A DNA stretch of 64,000 nucleotides from Cephalopachus bancanus (lineage: Eukaryota; Chordata; Mammalia; Primates; Tarsiidae), in NCBI GenBank assembly GCA_027257055.1, contig JAPVLO010000122.1:2852001-2916000 (forward strand). Reading direction: 5' to 3'. The notes under the pieces were generated by a model that was not told the DNA's origin, made no database searches, and worked only from the letters and a program-made list of their open reading frames with translations. Position 1 is the first letter of the stretch, and every line of letters begins with the position of its first letter. The position numbers and the translations under genes were made by a program. This document shows, piece by piece, positions 1 through 10,445 of this stretch.

Positions 1-330
1 TTTTGTATAGGGTTTGGGTTAAGTTCTTTGATACTTAGCCTATTTATTCTGTATTTCCACTGGAAAAATCTTAATAGCAGAATATTTCCTTTTTCTTCCT
101 TTAAAAAAATAATCAAAATGAAACCTTCTCCATGCAAAATTTTCAGAAAAATTTCCATTGCCACATTGTGCTGATAACATGCATGTCTTGATTCTGCCTC
201 TAAGTTTCAAATACACGGGCAGCTACCTTAGTTCAGGTTCTTATCATCTCTTCTTTTATTATGGTAATTGCATGACTACTGCTCTTACCTCCACCCTTAT
301 TCCCCTTCCTATCCATCAACCACACTGTTT

Positions 331-510
331 GTTTTTTTTTTTTGAAAGAGGTGGGGTACAGTTCAGGGTTTGGTATACAAATGTTCACTGTGCAGGTACC
401 CTTGTTGATGAGGTGTGCCCCCCATCCCCTGGCAGTTTCCCACTACTGCCAATCCCTTTCTTATAGTATTATGATAATTGTCCAAGGTCTGCTTATGAGT
501 GAGAACATAA
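331..510 (-). mobile_element. L1 3'-end fragment (antisense)
   Basis: A poly-T run opens the element. The sequence after it is the reverse complement of the L1 3'UTR seen again at about 63.74-63.89 kb (GGTACCC..., CCACTACTGCCAATCCC, TATGAGTGAGAACAT). This is a short 5'-truncated L1 inserted on the minus strand. CACACTG before it and CACACTA after it may be the target-site duplication. Confidence 0.8.
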
Positions 511-599
511 TCACACTATTGTTAAACTGAACTTTGAAAGTGCAGATCTAAGAAAGTTGACAACACACTGGCAAGGATGTATAGAAGAAGCAATCGCAC

Positions 600-667
600 A
601 GTATGATATTGCCCTTTGGAGGGGTTGTATGACTCAGTACAACCCCTCCAAAGGGCAATCTCATACT
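600..667. repeat. Near-perfect 30-bp inverted repeat (fold-back hairpin)
   Basis: The arms are 600-629 and 638-667, with an 8-nt spacer TGACTCAG. They pair over 30 bp with one mismatch. The right arm is the normal L1M ORF2 sequence; the left arm is its inverted copy. A template-switch or inverted duplication inside the L1 relic explains it better than a selected hairpin. Confidence 0.9.
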
Positions 668-817
668 ATCTATCAAAGTTACAGATGCAGACACCCTTTG
701 ACTAAGAGTTCAACTTCCAGAAATTTACTCTACAGATATCCCTGTACCTGCAAAGAGGTATGTGGGAAGATGTTAATTGTGGCATTGTTTATAATAATGC
801 CAAGATATTGGAAACAG

Positions 818-1107
818 GTCAGTGGCTCAGCCTGTAATCCCAGCACTTTGGGAGGCTGAGATGGGTAGATTGCCTGAGCCTGCAGATTCGAGACCAGCCT
901 GGGAACTTGGCAAGACCTTGTCTCTACAATAAATCAAAAATTAGCCAGACGTGGTAGTGCACGCCTGTAGTTCCAGCTACTTGAAAGGCTGAGGCAGAAG
1001 GATCACCAGAGCCCAGCAAGTTGACGCTGGGGTGGCCATGAGTGTGCCACTGCACTCCAGCCTGGGCAACAGACTGGAGACTCCAACTCAAAAAAAAAAA
1101 AAAAAAA
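818..1107 (+). mobile_element. Alu (dimer), sense, with 16-bp TSD
   Basis: Left arm with CCCAGCACTTTGGGAGGCTG, right arm, and a poly-A tail at about 1090-1109. It is flanked by identical 16-bp copies of AAGATATTGGAAACAG at 802-817 and 1108-1123. It splits the L1M relic and is therefore younger. Confidence 0.95.
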
Positions 1108-1150
1108 AAGATATTGGAAACAGCTGAAGGATCATTGGTAGGAGCTATTG

Positions 1151-1936
1151 AATTGGATGATGGAATTTGTAAGGGCCATTTGCTGGTTGGTCTTCCAGCA
1201 TCCATTTCCTCCCGCTTCTTCTAAGGGCTTGGTGTTGTCCGCACTCCCATCTCAAAGGGTGGACCCCAACTGGAGGAAGCCACTCAGTCCGTCATATTTC
1301 CCGGCTGCAGCAACTTTTTCATGTATATCAAAATCTTGTCTACTTAGAATGAATTGGAGTGGACATGAGGCTTGAAGCAGTATACATGGCAAATTTGCAG
1401 TTACAAAATAAAAGCCTGGAGCTTCTGGAAGACTTGATGGGAAAGCTAACCCTGGGAAGCCTGACCTGCTGATGTCAAGCTGGGCTGCATGCTGATGCTG
1501 GGTGGATTCTCTTTTGGTTTTCGTTTTGGCTGGTTTAAAGTAAGTTCATCTTTTACTTGCAATCATAAAGATCCTAGATGCTAAAGACAGCCAAGTAGCC
1601 ACGTCAGAAAATTAGGTAGATCTACTTGTGCCCATGTGAATGATCTTTGTGTTACTTTATAAAATGAAGGTATTGTACAGTGAATACAGGATAAATCCCC
1701 TTCTATATATAAAAACCTGTGAAAATGGGTGAGTGCCTGTGCATATGTGTATATGTGTGTGATGCGTACAAGTGGCCTCAGCTAGCCCATGCAGTGCCTT
1801 TGGACAAATTTGGAAAAGATGTCCTCTCTGGTACATGCCAGGGAGCAATTTGACAAGCAAGTGTACAATGGATTTTAACTTTCTCTAGGCTAGATGGACT
1901 TGTACAGTATACAACCTGCATGACAGTATGGCCCTT
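1151..1936. other. No recognised gene; unassigned sequence
   Basis: No coding frame or repeat family that I recognise. A short TG/TATG-rich patch lies near 1735-1770. Confidence 0.5.
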
Positions 1937-2510
1937 TAGAGGGTGCCAAAAAAAGTACACACATTTTAAGAAAGGAAAAAACTATTAAAATTGTAATACT
2001 CAATATATACCGATAACAAAAATGAATACAAGTCACGTTTGACTTCTGCAATTACAAGAGTTGCTCAGAGTGGTTCCCATTAGTATCCAGACACTTCTGA
2101 TTTTGGCAAACTACTGCAGGACTTGTTCTTGTGTGAGGCCTCCTGGATCTTCCCTTGTGCCTGTCACATACAGTACCATGCGTCTCAGACTTCTCATGAA
2201 TGCATGCAATTGTTAGGCGTGTTAGAGGTTCTGTGGCATACTCACTCTTCCGTTGCTGCTGTACTTCCACGTTGTTCTCAGATTTCAAATTCCACTTCAA
2301 AGTGCTCTTGAGCTCCTCAAATGACAACCGTGCTTCCGCCATTTTCTTTGACTGTCCTGCCTGTTGCATGGTGAGGCTAGCATTCATTTGACTAACGCCA
2401 TCTTTTGAGCAAACATCATACTACACATTGCTACTATAAATTCAACTTCAAAAAGTAACATACAGATAACATCTCTTAAAATGTGTATACATTTTTTGGC
2501 ACACCCAATA
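1937..2510 (-). mobile_element. MARNA (mariner-type DNA transposon), near complete
   Basis: The terminal inverted repeats are clear. The left end reads AGGGTGCCAAAAAAAGTACA from 1938, and the reverse complement of the right end reads TGGGTGTGCCAAAAAATGTA; both continue into CACATTTTAAG. A TA lies at each edge, as expected for Tc1/mariner targets. Length is 574 bp, close to the roughly 585 bp I know for the eutherian MARNA family. Confidence 0.85.
2052..2387 (-). pseudogene. MARNA short ORF (transposase-like HTH fragment)
   Basis: On the minus strand a 111-codon frame stays open through most of the element. It has an ELKSTLKW stretch, a TRLTIACIHEKSETHGTVCD block that looks like the DNA-binding helix-turn-helix region of mariner-like transposases, and a GRSRRPHTRTSP linker (usually GRSGRPRT). 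There is no DDE catalytic domain, so it cannot transpose itself. MARNA is an old, non-autonomous family. The frame is probably open by chance or slow decay; domestication is possible but unsupported. Confidence 0.6.
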
Positions 2511-2739
2511 TATGTTTGCCTATGATCTTCTGGTCGAATACATATAAAACCAGAAAGAAAGATTGCTTCTGGAGCTTGGCAGTACTGGGTAGAGAGGAGG
2601 CTTATTTTTCTCTACTGCATTTGGAGAGTGTTTGAGTTTTATAACCAAGTTCACAAATTACTTTTCGAAGCTAGTTCACTTAAATAAACAAACAAGAAAG
2701 CAAACAAACCCCACAGGTTTCTCTTTGATCGCAGTTACT

Positions 2740-3110
2740 CCCTTGCTTAAACAAGCCTTCAGTGATTCCTCACGGAGAAATCCCAGGTTCTTGGGCACAC
2801 TATTGAAAGGTCCCTTAAACTGGTCTAAGCCTGCCTTCCCAGCCTTGCCTCTGGTCACTCCCTTCCTTCAGGCATTGCTTCAGCAACATAGGATTGCTTG
2901 TGATTCATTGTCTGGGTCAGGCTTGTTGGCCTCTCTGCCTTTGCACATGCTGTTCTCTCTGCTGTTCCCCATGCTCCACCCAGGGAACCACCCATCATCC
3001 TCCAGGGCCTTCCTGTCCTGGATGTGCCTGTAGTGCTTTGTGCCTTTCTCTTTCTTGCTCCTTGCCACATTTTGCTATAATCATTTGTTTATAATTACAG
3101 TTATAAAACT
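2740..3110 (+). mobile_element. L2 (LINE) 3' region
   Basis: Sequence such as CTTTGCACATGCTGTTCTCT and CCTCCAGGGCCTTCCTG follows the L2 3' coding/UTR pattern. It is diverged and has no intact frame of L2 length. Confidence 0.6.
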
Positions 3111-3128
3111 CGCTACTCTATGAATGAG

Positions 3129-3405
3129 TTTTGTTTTTGTTTTTGTTTTTAGAGACAGTGTCTCGCTCTGTTGCCCAAGCTGGAATGTAGTGGCATGATC
3201 ATAGTTCACTGCAACCTCAAGCTCCTGGGCTTGAGCAATACGTCCATCTCAGCCTCTTGAAATAACAGGTGTGCACCAACACACCTGGCTAATTTTTTTT
3301 TCCCCAAAAGATGGGATTGGGATCTTGCTGTGTTGCCTGGGTTGGTCTGGAACTCCTGGCCTCAAATGATCCTCCCCGCTTAGCCTCCTGAAGTGTTGGC
3401 TCAGC
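3129..3405 (-). mobile_element. Old Alu, antisense
   Basis: Starts with (GTTTTT)n, then AGAGACAGTGTCTCGCTCTG. It ends near CTGAAGTGTTGGC with the terminal left-arm bases missing. A 10-bp duplication, TATGAATGAG / TATGAGTGAG (3119-3128, 3406-3415), flanks it. Confidence 0.85.
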
Positions 3406-3415
3406 TATGAGTGAG

Positions 3416-4580
3416 CTCTTTGAGGGACCTGTGCTTCCTTGGATATTACAACCATCAGTGCTTGTAACCTGATGGGAATAGACACCTCATAGCTGTTCCA
3501 CATATGAAGGGAGGTGAGTTCAGATTCCAGCTGTCTTTCTCTTAAACTGCTCCATCCCTTTCAGATTTCTTTGTCTTACAGCTGCACAGTCTTATCTATT
3601 CTTTGTCTCTCTGCACCAGTAGCAATTAGCTAGGTCACAGCAGAGCTGGCGTTTCCAGCCCAGCCCAGATTGCGTTTTCCTCACTTTTGGCAGGGGAAGC
3701 TTTTTTCACTTCACGCAGGATGCATCTGAGATTCAGAGCAGGTCTGATGAGCCTTTTATTAGCTCCTTGTCTGCTCAGACACGCACAGTCTCACATGAAG
3801 TATTCACCCAGTTCAGAAAACTGAGAAAGCTGGGGAAAAGAGCAGGAGAAGGGAATTCGTAAAAAGTGTCAGTCACTTGGGCATCTGTCCCACCCAGCGG
3901 TCCACCCCCTTGGTAAGCCTCAACCTGGAGACTTGTTCAGGAGCTATTCCACACAGCCACCATGTCCTTTAAGTGATAACTGTCAAGGTCCATGGAAATC
4001 TGCTATTGGTACATAAACTCAGTGAAGCAGAGCTGATTTTCCAGGAAGAAGACGCATTGAAGTGCCGACTCACTCCTCATTCGTGTGGAGGTGCCGTCGA
4101 GGCTTCCCCAGGGAAGCGCTGACTCGCTGCTGGGCCCGCTGCTGCTGGGAGCATCGTAAGTATTCAGGAAAGACCTGGGTGGCTGTCGACTGGCTAATGA
4201 TAGGTAAGGAAAATGGTGAGCCATCTACCTTTTCTGGAGCAACGATCTATTGAGGGTACTTGCTGTAGGGGTCTGAGGAAGATGGGATGGCCATGGTGTT
4301 GGACAGCAGATTTGGGCTATTGCTAGCCCATATAGTATTTTTGCATAAGTCAGGAAAAAAGCAGCCCTCTAGGCTGAAACAAGCCACACTATGGCACAGG
4401 GTTTGCAAGTTGGAGGTACTTCTGTCCAAAAAAAGAGTGTCCATTACTCTGGGTGGACATGGCCCACTCGGGCACCTAAATTCCATCTTCCACTTGCCTT
4501 CTCAGTGGGAGCCATTATATAACCTATGAACTGTACAACCATACCAGTGGCCGCAGGGCATAAGGTCGGGGAGTTTATAA
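3416..4580. other. Unassigned sequence with one candidate exon
   Basis: No repeat family recognised with confidence. The only notable element is the CpG-bearing, splice-site-bounded segment at 4045-4155. Confidence 0.5.
4045..4155 (+). other. Candidate exon-like segment (splice sites, open 111 nt)
   Basis: A polypyrimidine-poor acceptor (GATTTTCCAG) precedes it and a consensus donor (C|GTAAGTATT) follows. The 111-nt segment is CpG-richer than its surroundings and open in one frame (from 4047), giving a Cys/Arg-rich peptide I do not recognise. It could be a lncRNA or untranslated exon, or chance. No partner exon was found. Confidence 0.2.
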
Positions 4581-4589
4581 AGAAGAGGT

Positions 4590-4890
4590 GAGGTTGAGCG
4601 CAGTGAGGCTGGGTACCTCTAATCCCAGCACTTTGGGAGGTTGAGGCTAGAGGATCATTTAAGGCCAGGAGTTCAAGACCAACCTGGGCAACATAGTAAA
4701 ACTCTGTCTCTACAAAAAAATAAAATAAAATTAGCTGGGTATGGTGGTGTGTGCCAGTAGTACCAGCTACATGGGAGGCTGAGGCGGGGGGATCAATCAA
4801 GGCTGTTCAATCAAGGCTGCAGTGAACTTTGATCATGTCACTGAACTCCCACCAGGCCAACAGAGCTAGACCCTGTATCAAAAAAAAAAA
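4590..4890 (+). mobile_element. Old Alu, sense
   Basis: CTAATCCCAGCACTTTGGGA, a middle A-rich linker (ACAAAAAAATAAAATAAAA), a right arm with a small local duplication (GATCAATCAAGGCTGTTCAATCAAGGC), and an A-rich tail that degenerates into GA repeats. Confidence 0.9.
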
Positions 4891-4925
4891 GAAAGAAAAG
4901 AGAGAGAGAGAGAGAGAGAGACAGA
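4889..4925 (+). repeat. (GA)n microsatellite in an Alu tail
   Basis: GAAAGAAAAG followed by an uninterrupted GA run. It arises from the poly-A tail of the preceding Alu. Confidence 0.9.
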
Positions 4926-5337
4926 AAGGTGAGAAAAAAGTGAATTGATAACTGATAATAGATAACTACTGTTGGTTAGAGTTGTTTTGCTCAAATCAGC
5001 TCAATCAGACCCTCTGAAGTATAGTGTTCAGCCATCTGGATTTGTAGCCAACCCCCTTGGTGTTTCTTGTGCCCACTGAAGCTGAAGAGCTTCTGGTTTA
5101 GCAGCTCTTTCCATCAGAAGTCCTTGGGATTTGCATATTTGGGAATCCAGAACTATCTGACAAGACAAAGCAAAACTAGGCTATCCATACCCTGAGCTCT
5201 GCAGTTCACCTCCTCACATGTCTTTGAGATGTTTCTCTGGGGTTGCTTCTTTGGGGTTTGGGGCTGATGTCATTGTTTTCCCTGACACCACTGCTTTGCT
5301 ATTTCTGAGAAACACCTTTAAAAATAACAACTTTTAG

Positions 5338-5482
5338 CCGGGTGTGGTAGCGCGTGCCTGTAGTTCCAGCTACTCGGAAGGCTGAGGCGGAAGGATCGCC
5401 GGAGCCCAGCAGGTCGAGGCTGCGGTGGCCGGGAGCGGCCACTGCACTCCAGTCTGGGTGACAGAGTGAGACTCCAACTCAA

Positions 5483-5519
<37 letters not shown>
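5338..5519 (+). mobile_element. Right-arm-only Alu with (AATA)n tail
   Basis: It begins exactly at the right-arm start (CCGGGTGTGGTAGCGCG) and runs to ACTCCAACTC, then an AATA microsatellite at 5480-5520. AACTTTTAG lies on both sides (5329-5337 and 5520-5528), so it integrated as a truncated copy or a free right monomer. Confidence 0.85.
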
Positions 5520-5521
<2 letters not shown>

Positions 5522-5528
5522 CTTTTAG

Positions 5529-6030
5529 GATGAAAGCTCTAAGAATCTTGGAACAAAGAGTGGGCACGACTCATGATTCCATACCAATCTTTCCTCCTTT
5601 GGCTCTTTTTCCTGCCTCCTGGTCCTATGACTGAGAATGTTTCAGGCTGATCCATTTTAAGAAAACCTCCTAGAGACACTGCTCTTTGCGGTTTCCATAC
5701 TAGACGAAGGTTAAATTACATTATGCTGAATTCCAAGGGGCTGCTGTTGAAATGATTATTTCTGCCATTTTGAGTAAGGCTTGACAAATAAATGTGATGG
5801 GCCCATACTCAGCCATCTTTCTTTTATTTGGAGAGTTTCACTGGACCAGTGAATTTTAGCTGAATCCACATGTGCTTACAGGTTAATTGAGCCAAAGGGT
5901 GGTGCTTCTAGACCTCCCTCCCTTGGGGTATGAAGACATTCACAGACTCTGTTCATATTGTTGCCCTTGTGTTGAGACACACTAGTGTGAGCCGTTGAGC
6001 CATGACCTGACCTCAAGGAGTTTCATCTAA
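5529..6030. other. Unassigned sequence
   Basis: No gene or repeat family recognised. Confidence 0.4.
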
Positions 6031-6135
6031 ACCTACGCTATCCAATATGGTAGCCACCAGCCACATGTGGCTCTGGAACACTTAAAATATGGTTAGTCCA
6101 CATGGAGATGTTTGGTAGGAGTAAAGTACACACAG

Positions 6136-6425
6136 GGCTGGGCGCAATGGCTCACGGCTGGAATCTCAGCGCTTTGGGAGGCTGAGGCTGGAGGATTGCT
6201 TGAGCTCAGGGGTTTGAGACCAGCCAGGGCAACACAGGAAGACCCGGTCTCTACAAAAAATTGACTGAGAGTGGTGGCACATGCCTATAGCCCCAGCTAC
6301 TTGGGAGGCCGAGGCAAAGGACTGTCTGGGCCCAGGAGGTCAAGGCTGTGGTGAGCTATAAGCATGCCACTGCACTCCAGCCTGGGTGACAGAGTGAGAC
6401 CCTGACTCAAAAAAAAAAAAAAAAA
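6136..6425 (+). mobile_element. Alu, sense
   Basis: GGCTGGGCGCAATGGCTCAC... to a poly-A tail. TACACAC flanks it (6127-6133 and 6426-6432), confirming insertion into the MITE. Confidence 0.92.
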
Positions 6426-6596
6426 TACACACCAGATATCAAAGGCCTAGTAGGGGGTAAAAAAAGCATGTATAATATCTCATTAGCAATTGTTTTATAT
6501 TGATTTCATTTTGAAATCATTTCTTGGATATATTAGGTTAAATAAAATATAATATTAAAATTGGTTCCACCTGCTTCTTTTTCCTTTTTCTGTCTT

Positions 6597-6916
6597 TTTT
6601 CTTTCTTTCTTTCTTTTTTTTTTTTTTTTTTTTTTTTGAGTTGGAGTCTCACTCTGTCACCCAGACTGGAGTGCAGTGGCACGTTCACGGCCACTGCAGT
6701 CTCAATGTGCTGAATTCAGATGATCCTTCCATCTCAGCCTTCCAAGTAGCTGGAACTACAGGCGCATGCCACCATGCTTGGCTAATTTTTTGATTTATTG
6801 TAGAGATGAGATCTTGCCAAGTTGCCCAGGCTGGTCTTGAATCTGTGAGCTCAGGCAGTCTTCTCGCCTCCGCCTCCCAAAGTGCTGGTATTACAGGCAT
6901 GAGCCACTATGCCTGG
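6597..6916 (-). mobile_element. Alu, antisense
   Basis: A long poly-T, then GAGTTGGAGTCTCACTCTGT, ending in GAGCCACTATGCCTGG. TTCTTTTTCCT is duplicated at 6575-6585 and 6917-6927. Confidence 0.92.
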
Positions 6917-7003
6917 TTCTTTTTCCTCTTTCAGTGAGACTACTAGAAAATTCAAAATCACATTTACGCCTGGATTATATTCCTGTTGGCCCAGGACTGC
7001 ACT

Positions 7004-8265
7004 GCGGGTGAGAGAGCTAAGTCATTGATGATGGTGGGGCAGTGTGATCACTGTTGGGACAGGGAAGGAGAGGACGAGCTAGAAGCAATTTGAAAGAGCT
7101 CTGACTTGGCCCTGGGAGCTAAGAAAAGGCTTCTGGGAGGAGGTGATATGTAAACTAGACCCAAAATGAGGTGCAGAGTGAGATGGTGAGGAGTGTTGGA
7201 GGTAGCAGTGGCATTTGGGGAGCTCTAGGCAGTTCAGCATGGTGTAGAGGGAGACATTGGCTGGAGGGGAAAGGAAGGACCTGAGTTGGGGGGAGCTCTG
7301 CTGCTTTCTGCTAGGAAAAGCTATGACCTCCTTTTCCTGGAAATGGGATTGGAGGTGTTAGGGACAATGGACATTTGATTTCCTTTCCACCTGGGGTGAG
7401 CCACAGAGTAGCAAAGGCATGCTCAGCAGCACAGGGGTGGGGGAAAGTATTTACATTTTTGCCGCTTATGCCAGCTGTGGAACTGGTGAGTTAGAGCAAT
7501 TCTTACTAGTGAGATTATACATATAAAAGTGCTTGATAAAGGTACTACCCCTGTATAAATATTCGTTAATTTATTATACTTAATTGCTATCTTTCCCTAT
7601 GCCAACCTTGATCTTACTGTAGGATGGCTGAAATTATAAATTCTATCTTTAGGAAAGTTGGAATATTTGCTTCAAATGTCAGCCTATATTATTTTCAAAA
7701 GAGATGATTTTCAGTAACAACAATTTTAATACAAATCATTATCTTCATCTTCATCATCATCCTTTTTAAAGCGAAAGAATCCAAAAAAGAGTAACATTTA
7801 GCGTTCAGAATTTTGTAGGGATGGGGCAGCCCAGGTCATTAGCCAAGGATATTGTGCCATTTTACCTTCTTGTAGGTACAATGCATCCAGAAGATAAAGG
7901 CCAAAGATTATACACAAAAAGAACCACCAGAATCTTTGTGTTCTTGCAGAGGTCATCTTCACTCAGATGGCTATGGTCATCAAATTCCAACAGAGCCATA
8001 AACTAAATACTGGGTGTGGGATGTTCAGGAAGTTTCACTTCTGTGTGTGGTTTAGCTTTGTGCTTAACACACGGCAAAATTGTTAGCATCTGAGAGTTCA
8101 TTTGTCTGGAAGTGGTTAGTTTGCACATTGCCTTCTTTGCCTTGGAGTTACTCTAGGGAGGGGGGAAGGGCAGAATTTGTCCAGAGCTGTTTCCCACAGA
8201 TAAATATCCTTTGGCCTCTAGAAGGCTCAGGATCACATTGCTTCCACCTAAGAAAAGGAGATTCT
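7004..8265. other. Mostly unassigned; one diverged ancient-repeat piece
   Basis: At 7100-7265 the text (GGCTTCTGGGAGGAGGTGAT...GCAGTTCAGCATGGTGTAGAG) resembles the dispersed ancient repeat also seen at 8270, 10640 and 48900. Short TCATCATCATCC simple sequence lies at about 7745-7765. No gene recognised. Confidence 0.4.
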
Positions 8266-8269
8266 CCAA

Positions 8270-8700
8270 GGAAGGGGATGTTTTGGGACATTTGTTCACT
8301 CATTCCTGCCATTTATGGAGCACCTACTATGTGCCAGGGATTGGACTAGTCACTGAGGCTAGATAGGTGAGTAGAAAAAGGAATCCTTGTTCTATTGAGT
8401 TCATAATTGAATCAGAAACCAACATATAATCATGGAAGTCCACTATAGTATGGTTTAATGTTACAGGAAAGGTATATACAGAAAGTTATGAGGGTCCAAG
8501 GGAGGAAAACATTCAAGTTCTGTGTGGATAGAAAGGGCAGGAGAGTCTTGATCTAAGAGGTGGCACTTTAGCTGGGCCTTAAAGCATGAACAGAAGAAGG
8601 TAGAGAAGGTGAGGACACTCTGTGTGGTATGAAAACACATGGCTTGCTTGAGGAGTTGGGGGCCGGGGTGTCAGGCATATGAATGCAAAAGTGTTGCGTG
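8270..8700 (+). mobile_element. Ancient mammal-wide interspersed repeat (family not assigned)
   Basis: GGAGCACCTACTATGTGCCA, then ATTGAGTTCATAATTGAATC, GAGGTGGCACTTTAGCTGGG and CTTAAAGCATGAACAGAAG. The order (acceptor-like head, 'gained weight' middle, GGGCCTTAAAG) is shared with copies at 10620-11388 and 48900-49200. Confidence 0.5.
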
Positions 8701-10205
8701 ACAAAATTGTACAGAAAGAGCCAGGAGGAACCTGGAATGACATCTGTAGGGATGTGGACTTCTTCCAGGAGAGTTTCCAATTGAAGAGAGATGAGATTCA
8801 GTCTGTTTCTGAGAGGAATCCAGCAGTGCTGATGCCTGGGTTGGAGGGGACAGACTACTCAGCAGCCCAGGGCCAGGTGAGCTGGGAAGTACAACTGTCT
8901 GCTGTTCCTCTTCTCTGGAAAATGTCCAGCCAGGCCCTTGGGCCACCAGGCAGAGGTAGCATTGTCTTAGAGCAGAATAGCCCTCTACCTCCTTAAATGA
9001 GGAGTCCACAGCACATGTGTCATTGGGAGTCACAGGTAAATCACCCCTTGCCTGCTCATAATGGCCTTCTCCCATGCCCCACACTCCAGGGTTGGAAAGA
9101 GCCTTTGCCACCAAGTGAGGATGTTTCAGTGAGCCCCAGCATCTGGCCCACTGTGGCAGGGGTTGGCTGGCTGGTGGTTGAGGGCCTGGCCTTTGCCTGG
9201 TGCCCATGTCTTTAGCGATGGCTGGGAGGCTGGATTCTCCCCTCTGGTGCGGTGCTGGCCTTCATGGCCACCACCGAGTGGCAGGAGCCTTGGCGAAACG
9301 TGCAGTTTCCGCTGGCCGCCTGCCACTGCTCCCCCTGCACACTCACACTCCATCCCGAGGCAGGATGCCCCGCCCTGCGGAGCAGTTGGAAGTGACACAT
9401 ACATTTGTTTTTGAATTAGAACCTTTCCTGGCACAGGGAGGAAATGCATCTGCAGCTGGCCCTGCCCTGCTGCTCCCCTTGCCTCCCCGAGCTGGCTCGC
9501 ATGCCAGCCTGCCCTCCTTGGCTCTGGCTTTCAAGCAGTCTGGAGCCCTGGGTAATAATTACACTGGCTTGCTCGAGCTCAGTCCTCCACGGGCAGGGAC
9601 GCTAAGAGAAGGGCCCTTGGACTGGCTTATCAACATCAAAGGCACCCTAATCACACCTTCCAGGTGGTCAAAGCCTGGCCCAGCCCTACTTCTCATGTCC
9701 CTTTTACGGCAATGTGCTCTGGTTATCTCCACCCTGTGAGTGGCCGGAGGTCACACGGTCCCTAGGTACTCCCTGTGGAGGCGGGGCACTTACCCAGAAG
9801 GCGAAGCGGCATTTATTTTACCCTTCGCTTGCTTTGCAAAGTTGAGCAACTGTGTGCATTTTTAAGAGGCTTCTGTGAACTCCAGACCCCAGCTGCAGCC
9901 CTGAGAGTAGGACTGGCTGCCGTTGGCAGGAGCAGGTTTGCCACAAGTGATGGATGGGCCAGGTGAAATTAAAACAGGGTTCTCTGGTTGCTTCCAGAAG
10001 TGCGAAGGCCCTTGTGCAGTATGTCCATGGACAGAGACCTGCTAAACACGTGTATGTGCCAAGCACCGTGCTCACTGTGTGAGCAAGAATGATTGTTTTA
10101 ATCCAAGCTGCATCATATGGTAACAACCAGAAAATCTGTTTGGATAGCTAGTTCTCCTCAGTTGACACATATTGGCTAATTTCTGAGGAGGGAGAAATGA
10201 AGGTA
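8701..10205. other. GC-richer unassigned block
   Basis: From about 9110 to 9780 the DNA is GC-rich with some CpGs. Open frames occur on both strands here because stop codons are scarce. None shows a recognisable domain or bounding splice sites. A motif cluster at 9551-9652 is listed separately. Confidence 0.45.
9551..9652. promoter_or_regulatory. Candidate enhancer-like motif cluster
   Basis: Within about 100 bp lie TAATAATTA (homeodomain-type, 9552-9560), TTATCA (GATA-type on the minus strand, 9628-9633), CATCAAAG (TCF/LEF-type, 9634-9641) and CTAATC (GATTAG, PITX/OTX-type, 9647-9652), in sequence without a recognised repeat. Function is inferred only from motif clustering. Confidence 0.2.
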
Positions 10206-10211
10206 TTAATA

Positions 10212-10287
10212 TGCACTCCAGTCTGGGTGACAGAGTGAGACTCCAGCTCATACAAAACAAAACAAAAAACAAAACAAAACAAAAAAG
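10212..10287 (+). mobile_element. Alu 3'-end fragment with (CAAAA)n tail
   Basis: GCACTCCAGTCTGGGTGACA through CTCCAGCTCA, then an A-rich CAAAA-type tail. Only the last part of the right arm is present. Confidence 0.85.
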
Positions 10288-10355
10288 ATATGTTATCTTT
10301 CAATAACCCAAAAGTTGGCCCTTGGTTGTTCTGTTTAAGGTTAGCTTAAAGAGGG

Positions 10356-10445
10356 CCTGAGGGCCATGGGTATGCTGAGTCAACAAACAGCATAACATTG
10401 CCTGAGGGCCATGGGTTTGCTGAATCAACAAGCAGCATAACATTG
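10356..10445 (+). repeat. 45-bp tandem duplication (2 units)
   Basis: The units 10356-10400 and 10401-10445 are each 45 bp and differ at three bases. The unit begins CCTGAGGGCCATGGGT and ends AGCATAACATTG. Confidence 0.95.

Larger units (their letters stand above)
541..1150 (+). mobile_element. Old L1M-type ORF2 relic, interrupted by an Alu
   Basis: The stretch from about 638 to 816 matches the C-terminal ORF2 coding region of ancient mammalian L1 (TACAACC...GGGCAAT, ATCTATCAAAGTTACA, ACCCTTTGACTAAGAG, GGCATTGTTTATAATAATG). It resumes after the Alu at about 1124. The upstream part is scrambled by a fold-back inversion. No open frame survives. Confidence 0.65.
6032..7003 (+). mobile_element. 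hAT-Charlie-type MITE, split by two Alus
   Basis: The 5' part (ACGCTATCCAATATGGTAGC...GCCACATGTGGCT) lies at 6032-6126. The middle (TTTGAAATCATTTCTTGG...TTAAATAAAATATAATATT) is at 6434-6575. The 3' part (GTGAGACTACTAGAAAATTC...) is at 6935-7003. These are one element of the hAT-Charlie group, cut by Alus at 6136 and 6597. The exact family name is uncertain. Confidence 0.65.

Noticed and set aside
9200..9739. 179-codon plus-strand frame in GC-rich DNA
   Set aside because: Overlapping long frames on both strands point to low stop density from GC content. No domain, splice context or conserved motif was visible.
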